A stretch of 64,000 nucleotides of DNA from Lachnospiraceae bacterium (GTDB taxonomy: Bacteria; Bacillota; Clostridia; Lachnospirales; Lachnospiraceae): the NCBI GenBank assembly GCA_014804695.1, contig JAAUZJ010000011.1:59874-123873 (forward strand), written 5' to 3'. Made by a program: the position numbers and the translations under genes. Shown piece after piece: positions 62,366 through 64,000 of the stretch (position 1 is its first letter; the number at the start of each line of letters is the position of its first letter). Below the pieces are notes generated by a model. The model worked only from the letters and a program-made list of their open reading frames with translations, searched no databases and was not told where the DNA came from.

Positions 62366-62554
62366 TTATGATATGTTTGTTTTCCTCTGTGCGTTACGGT
62401 TTTTTGCTGCTAAACGAAACGCTTTTTCCATTGCCGGCGTAAGCGCTGGGGAATCTTCATCAAATACAATTTCTCTCTTTGCCGCTTCTTCTATCTGTTT
62501 AATCTGTTTCTCTGTAAGTTTTTGGTTTTCATCCAAAGTAACTGTCCGTATCAT
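62366..62554 (-). CDS. BrnA-like antitoxin
   Basis: A 62-residue protein starting MIRTVTLDENQKLTEKQIKQ, with a basic, helical C terminus (ALTPAMEKAFRLAAKNRNA). It lies directly after a BrnT toxin gene, overlapping it by 26 bases, in the toxin-first order of brnTA systems. ATG 62554 follows AAAGGAG; a longer frame to 62584 lies inside the toxin gene. Antitoxins of this type neutralise BrnT and repress the operon. Confidence 0.75.
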   Translation of the reverse strand: MIRTVTLDENQKLTEKQIKQIEEAAKREIVFDEDSPALTPAMEKAFRLAAKNRNAQRKTNIS

Positions 62555-62810
62555 AATAAATGCTCCTTTCTGTTTTGGTGGCAAGTCTTGCTGATATTAG
62601 GCGTATATTCTCTTTACGCTCTGTATAAACAACAAACAAAACATCATTTACCAATCCGATGGTATTATAACGGTTTTCTTTAATACTGTGCTCATCATCA
62701 TATATTTCAATACGCTGTAAGTCATTAAAAACAAGCATTTCCGTTTCAAAATCAATTCCATGCTTCTTCAAATTTAGTTTATTTTTTTCCTCATCCCATT
62801 CAAATTTCAA
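62529..62810 (-). CDS. BrnT-family ribonuclease toxin
   Basis: A 93-residue RelE-fold mRNA-degrading toxin. KFEWDEEKNKLNLKKHGI is the BrnT N-terminal signature, and VVYTERKENIRLISARLATKTERSIY holds the conserved Arg/Tyr residues near the C terminus (in part). The start codon is TTG 62810, eight bases after AGGAG; the nearby ATG is in another frame. GTATAC-like short repeats in the 62811-62890 region may be operators for the pair. Confidence 0.88.
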   Translation of the reverse strand: MKFEWDEEKNKLNLKKHGIDFETEMLVFNDLQRIEIYDDEHSIKENRYNTIGLVNDVLFVVYTERKENIRLISARLATKTERSIYYDTDSYFG

Positions 62811-62997
62811 TGTAACATCTCCTGTCTACATTGAAAAGGTTATACACTTATATTTAGTATACTACATATTCAAAACTTTTTGTATAAATTATTTGAATAG
62901 AGGCAATTACAATTTTGTGTAGAAAGTGGTATTATTAAACAAATAATGATATAACTCATTTTAACAAACGTGGATTTGCAAAATTGGAGATAGCGCT

Positions 62998-63396
62998 ATG
63001 ATTGATTATAAAATGACAAAAAACTTTGAAGAAGAACAATTAAGAGAGTTGTTTTCATCAGTTGGGTGGATTTCTGCAAATTATAGTGATCGTTTAGTCA
63101 GAGCATTATCCAAGTCAGATACTGTTATATCTGCATGGGATGGCTCAAAACTTGTTGGTTTGATAAATGCATTAGATGATGGAGAATTAACAGCATACGC
63201 TCACTATCTGCTGATTCGTCCTGAGTACCAGAATATGAAAATCGGAAGTAATCTCATAACGAAGTTGAAAAAGGTGTATGAGGGATATTTGTATCTTATT
63301 TTGACGGCAGAAAATGAGAAGTTACTTCCATTTTACCAAAAGATGGGCTTCCAAGTGGTTGAGGGTGCATTACCTATGATGATTCAAACGTTGTAA
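62998..63396 (+). CDS. GNAT-family acetyltransferase
   Basis: A 132-residue single-domain GNAT protein. LVGLINALDDGELTAYAHYLLIRPEYQNMKIGSNLI in part contains the acetyl-CoA loop (RPEYQNMKIGSNL, with Gly at the usual site), and FYQKMGFQVVEG is the C-terminal signature. Substrate unknown. GGAG lies ten bases before the ATG. It is a stand-alone gene between brnTA and a frameshifted gene. Confidence 0.9.
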   Translation: MIDYKMTKNFEEEQLRELFSSVGWISANYSDRLVRALSKSDTVISAWDGSKLVGLINALDDGELTAYAHYLLIRPEYQNMKIGSNLITKLKKVYEGYLYLILTAENEKLLPFYQKMGFQVVEGALPMMIQTL

Positions 63397-63407
63397 TAAC
63401 ACCCTAA

Positions 63408-63883
63408 TTAATCATAACCGGAACCTGCCCGCAATTCTTTCTCTAAAAATTCCTTTATGTACGGATTGTTTTCCTCACTCAATGTAGGCTGAAATGCCAT
63501 GTAACGGCATTTCTGATACTGCTCACCATCCAATACAAAGGTATATCCCATTACACATTACAGTCATCGGGATTGATAAGCCGTTTGCAGACGGACGCTT
63601 TCTTGATTTCCTTTTTTACCTTTTCGGGCAGTGTATCAAGAAAGCTTTGGTATTCTTGTATATGTTCGGAATAAATGCGAAGCTTCATCCCCGTTTTTCG
63701 CGATACGAATGTTGCCAGAGTCCTTTTACTGTCGTTTAAGACATAGGACACAACATAGCCGCTTTTTTGTAATTTTATGTCGCATTTACAACCATTACTT
63801 ATCAGATACTCATTGATTTCGTTTACAAAGCTGCGGAAACGCTCGTCAACTGTTTCCATAAACATATTATATTTCTCGTCCAT
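63408..63883 (-). pseudogene. Conserved Lachnospiraceae protein gene, probably frameshifted
   Basis: The first frame (63883 to a TAA at 63551-63553) encodes MDEKYNMFMETVDERFRS onward, ending KRLINPDDCNV. A second frame, starting in a TAATG overlap at 63551 and ending at 63408, encodes MGYTFVLDGEQYQKCRYMAF onward, ending KELRAGSGYD. From memory of the family, full-length relatives run INPDDCNPKCVMGY; here TGT-AA-TGT-GTA-ATG would restore CVMGY in another frame, as if seven bases had been lost. Alternatively these are two coupled genes. GGAGG precedes ATG 63883. Function unknown; the domain looks like a small cysteine-containing nucleotide- or DNA-related protein but cannot be named. Confidence 0.55.
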
Positions 63884-63894
63884 AAGTCCCTCCG

Positions 63895-64000
63895 TTATCC
63901 CTTTTTCTTTGTTACGGGTATCCATACTTCATATTGTGCGTTCTGTGGATCTGGATTTAAGTAAACCTCAATATCGGGGGCGTTGGCATATTCATATCCG
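63895..64000 (-). CDS. C-terminal end of a GyrI-like effector-binding protein
   Basis: A minus-strand frame enters from the right edge and ends with DIEVYLNPDPQNAQYEVWIP, then VTKKKG and TAA at 63895-63897. The E-VYLNPDP...YEVWIPV pattern is the usual C terminus of AraC-effector/GyrI-like domains. Only 34 residues are visible. The stop lies 12 bases before the next gene start on the same strand, so they are probably co-transcribed. Confidence 0.65.
   Translation of the reverse strand, partial: GYEYANAPDIEVYLNPDPQNAQYEVWIPVTKKKG

Overview
The window looks like a piece of the chromosome of a low-GC, spore-forming Clostridia member, most likely Lachnospiraceae. It starts a short distance from the replication origin. 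The evidence is the order jag(partial)-mnmE-mnmG-rsmG-parA-parB with perfect parS sites, the sporulation block hup-rqcP-yabP-yabQ-divIC-spoIIE-tilS-hpt-ftsH, a DUF3881 gene, purine-rich ribosome binding sites on nearly all genes, and an AT-rich composition. No rRNA, CRISPR array, prophage or complete insertion sequence was seen.

Layout. 1-9.6 kb: origin-proximal tRNA-modification and chromosome-partition genes, very AT-rich (a hand-counted 60-base line of mnmE is 18/60 G+C). 9.6-19.4 kb: serS, DUF3881, tRNA-Arg, a chemoreceptor with an extracytoplasmic CZB-like zinc domain, an exonuclease, a DacF-like carboxypeptidase, trmB, trxA, a CPA2 antiporter and tRNA-Pro. 19.4-24.8 kb: a BlaI-type repressor with two operator dyads and a giant M56 (BlaR1-like) membrane metalloprotease, a 317-bp inverted-repeat element, an AlkD-like gene and a small hypothetical gene. 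24.8-36.2 kb: cca, a CotS-like kinase, a PEGA lipoprotein, then the hup-to-ftsH sporulation/division/tRNA block. 36.2-45.2 kb: a candidate sRNA, a GH13 glycosidase, tRNA-Tyr and tRNA-Leu, an Rpn-family nuclease, and a TetR-controlled RND exporter with a long coiled-coil insertion. 45.1-55.4 kb, mostly minus strand: a VTC/DUF4956/CotH cassette, hsp20, a membrane protein with an XRE regulator, an ECF sigma/anti-sigma pair, an AraC/GyrI regulator, GNAT and TatD genes. 55.5-64 kb: a decayed membrane-gene remnant, an S1-domain protein, a GC-rich ABC exporter plus two-component system that looks acquired (33/60 G+C in a sampled line), a BrnT/BrnA toxin-antitoxin pair, GNAT, and a frameshifted conserved gene at the edge.

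The most interesting structure is not a gene. Two families of short palindromic leaders recur just upstream of start codons of unrelated genes. Family A is a GTGTGA-type hairpin, usually a second hairpin, then TCGCAGGTTGAG next to the Shine-Dalgarno sequence; it occurs before serS, cca, the ABC ATPase gene and the response regulator gene. Family B is a hairpin followed by GAAAGG-[T/C]-ATGGTTATTA; it occurs before blaI, the PEGA lipoprotein gene, the XRE regulator gene, and (degenerate) before the small gene at 24.6 kb. They look like dispersed repeats that carry or have become translation-initiation regions. Other items worth a check are the M56 sensor with about 700 extracellular residues, the non-canonical start of the ECF sigma gene, and two promoter/terminator-like units without ORFs.
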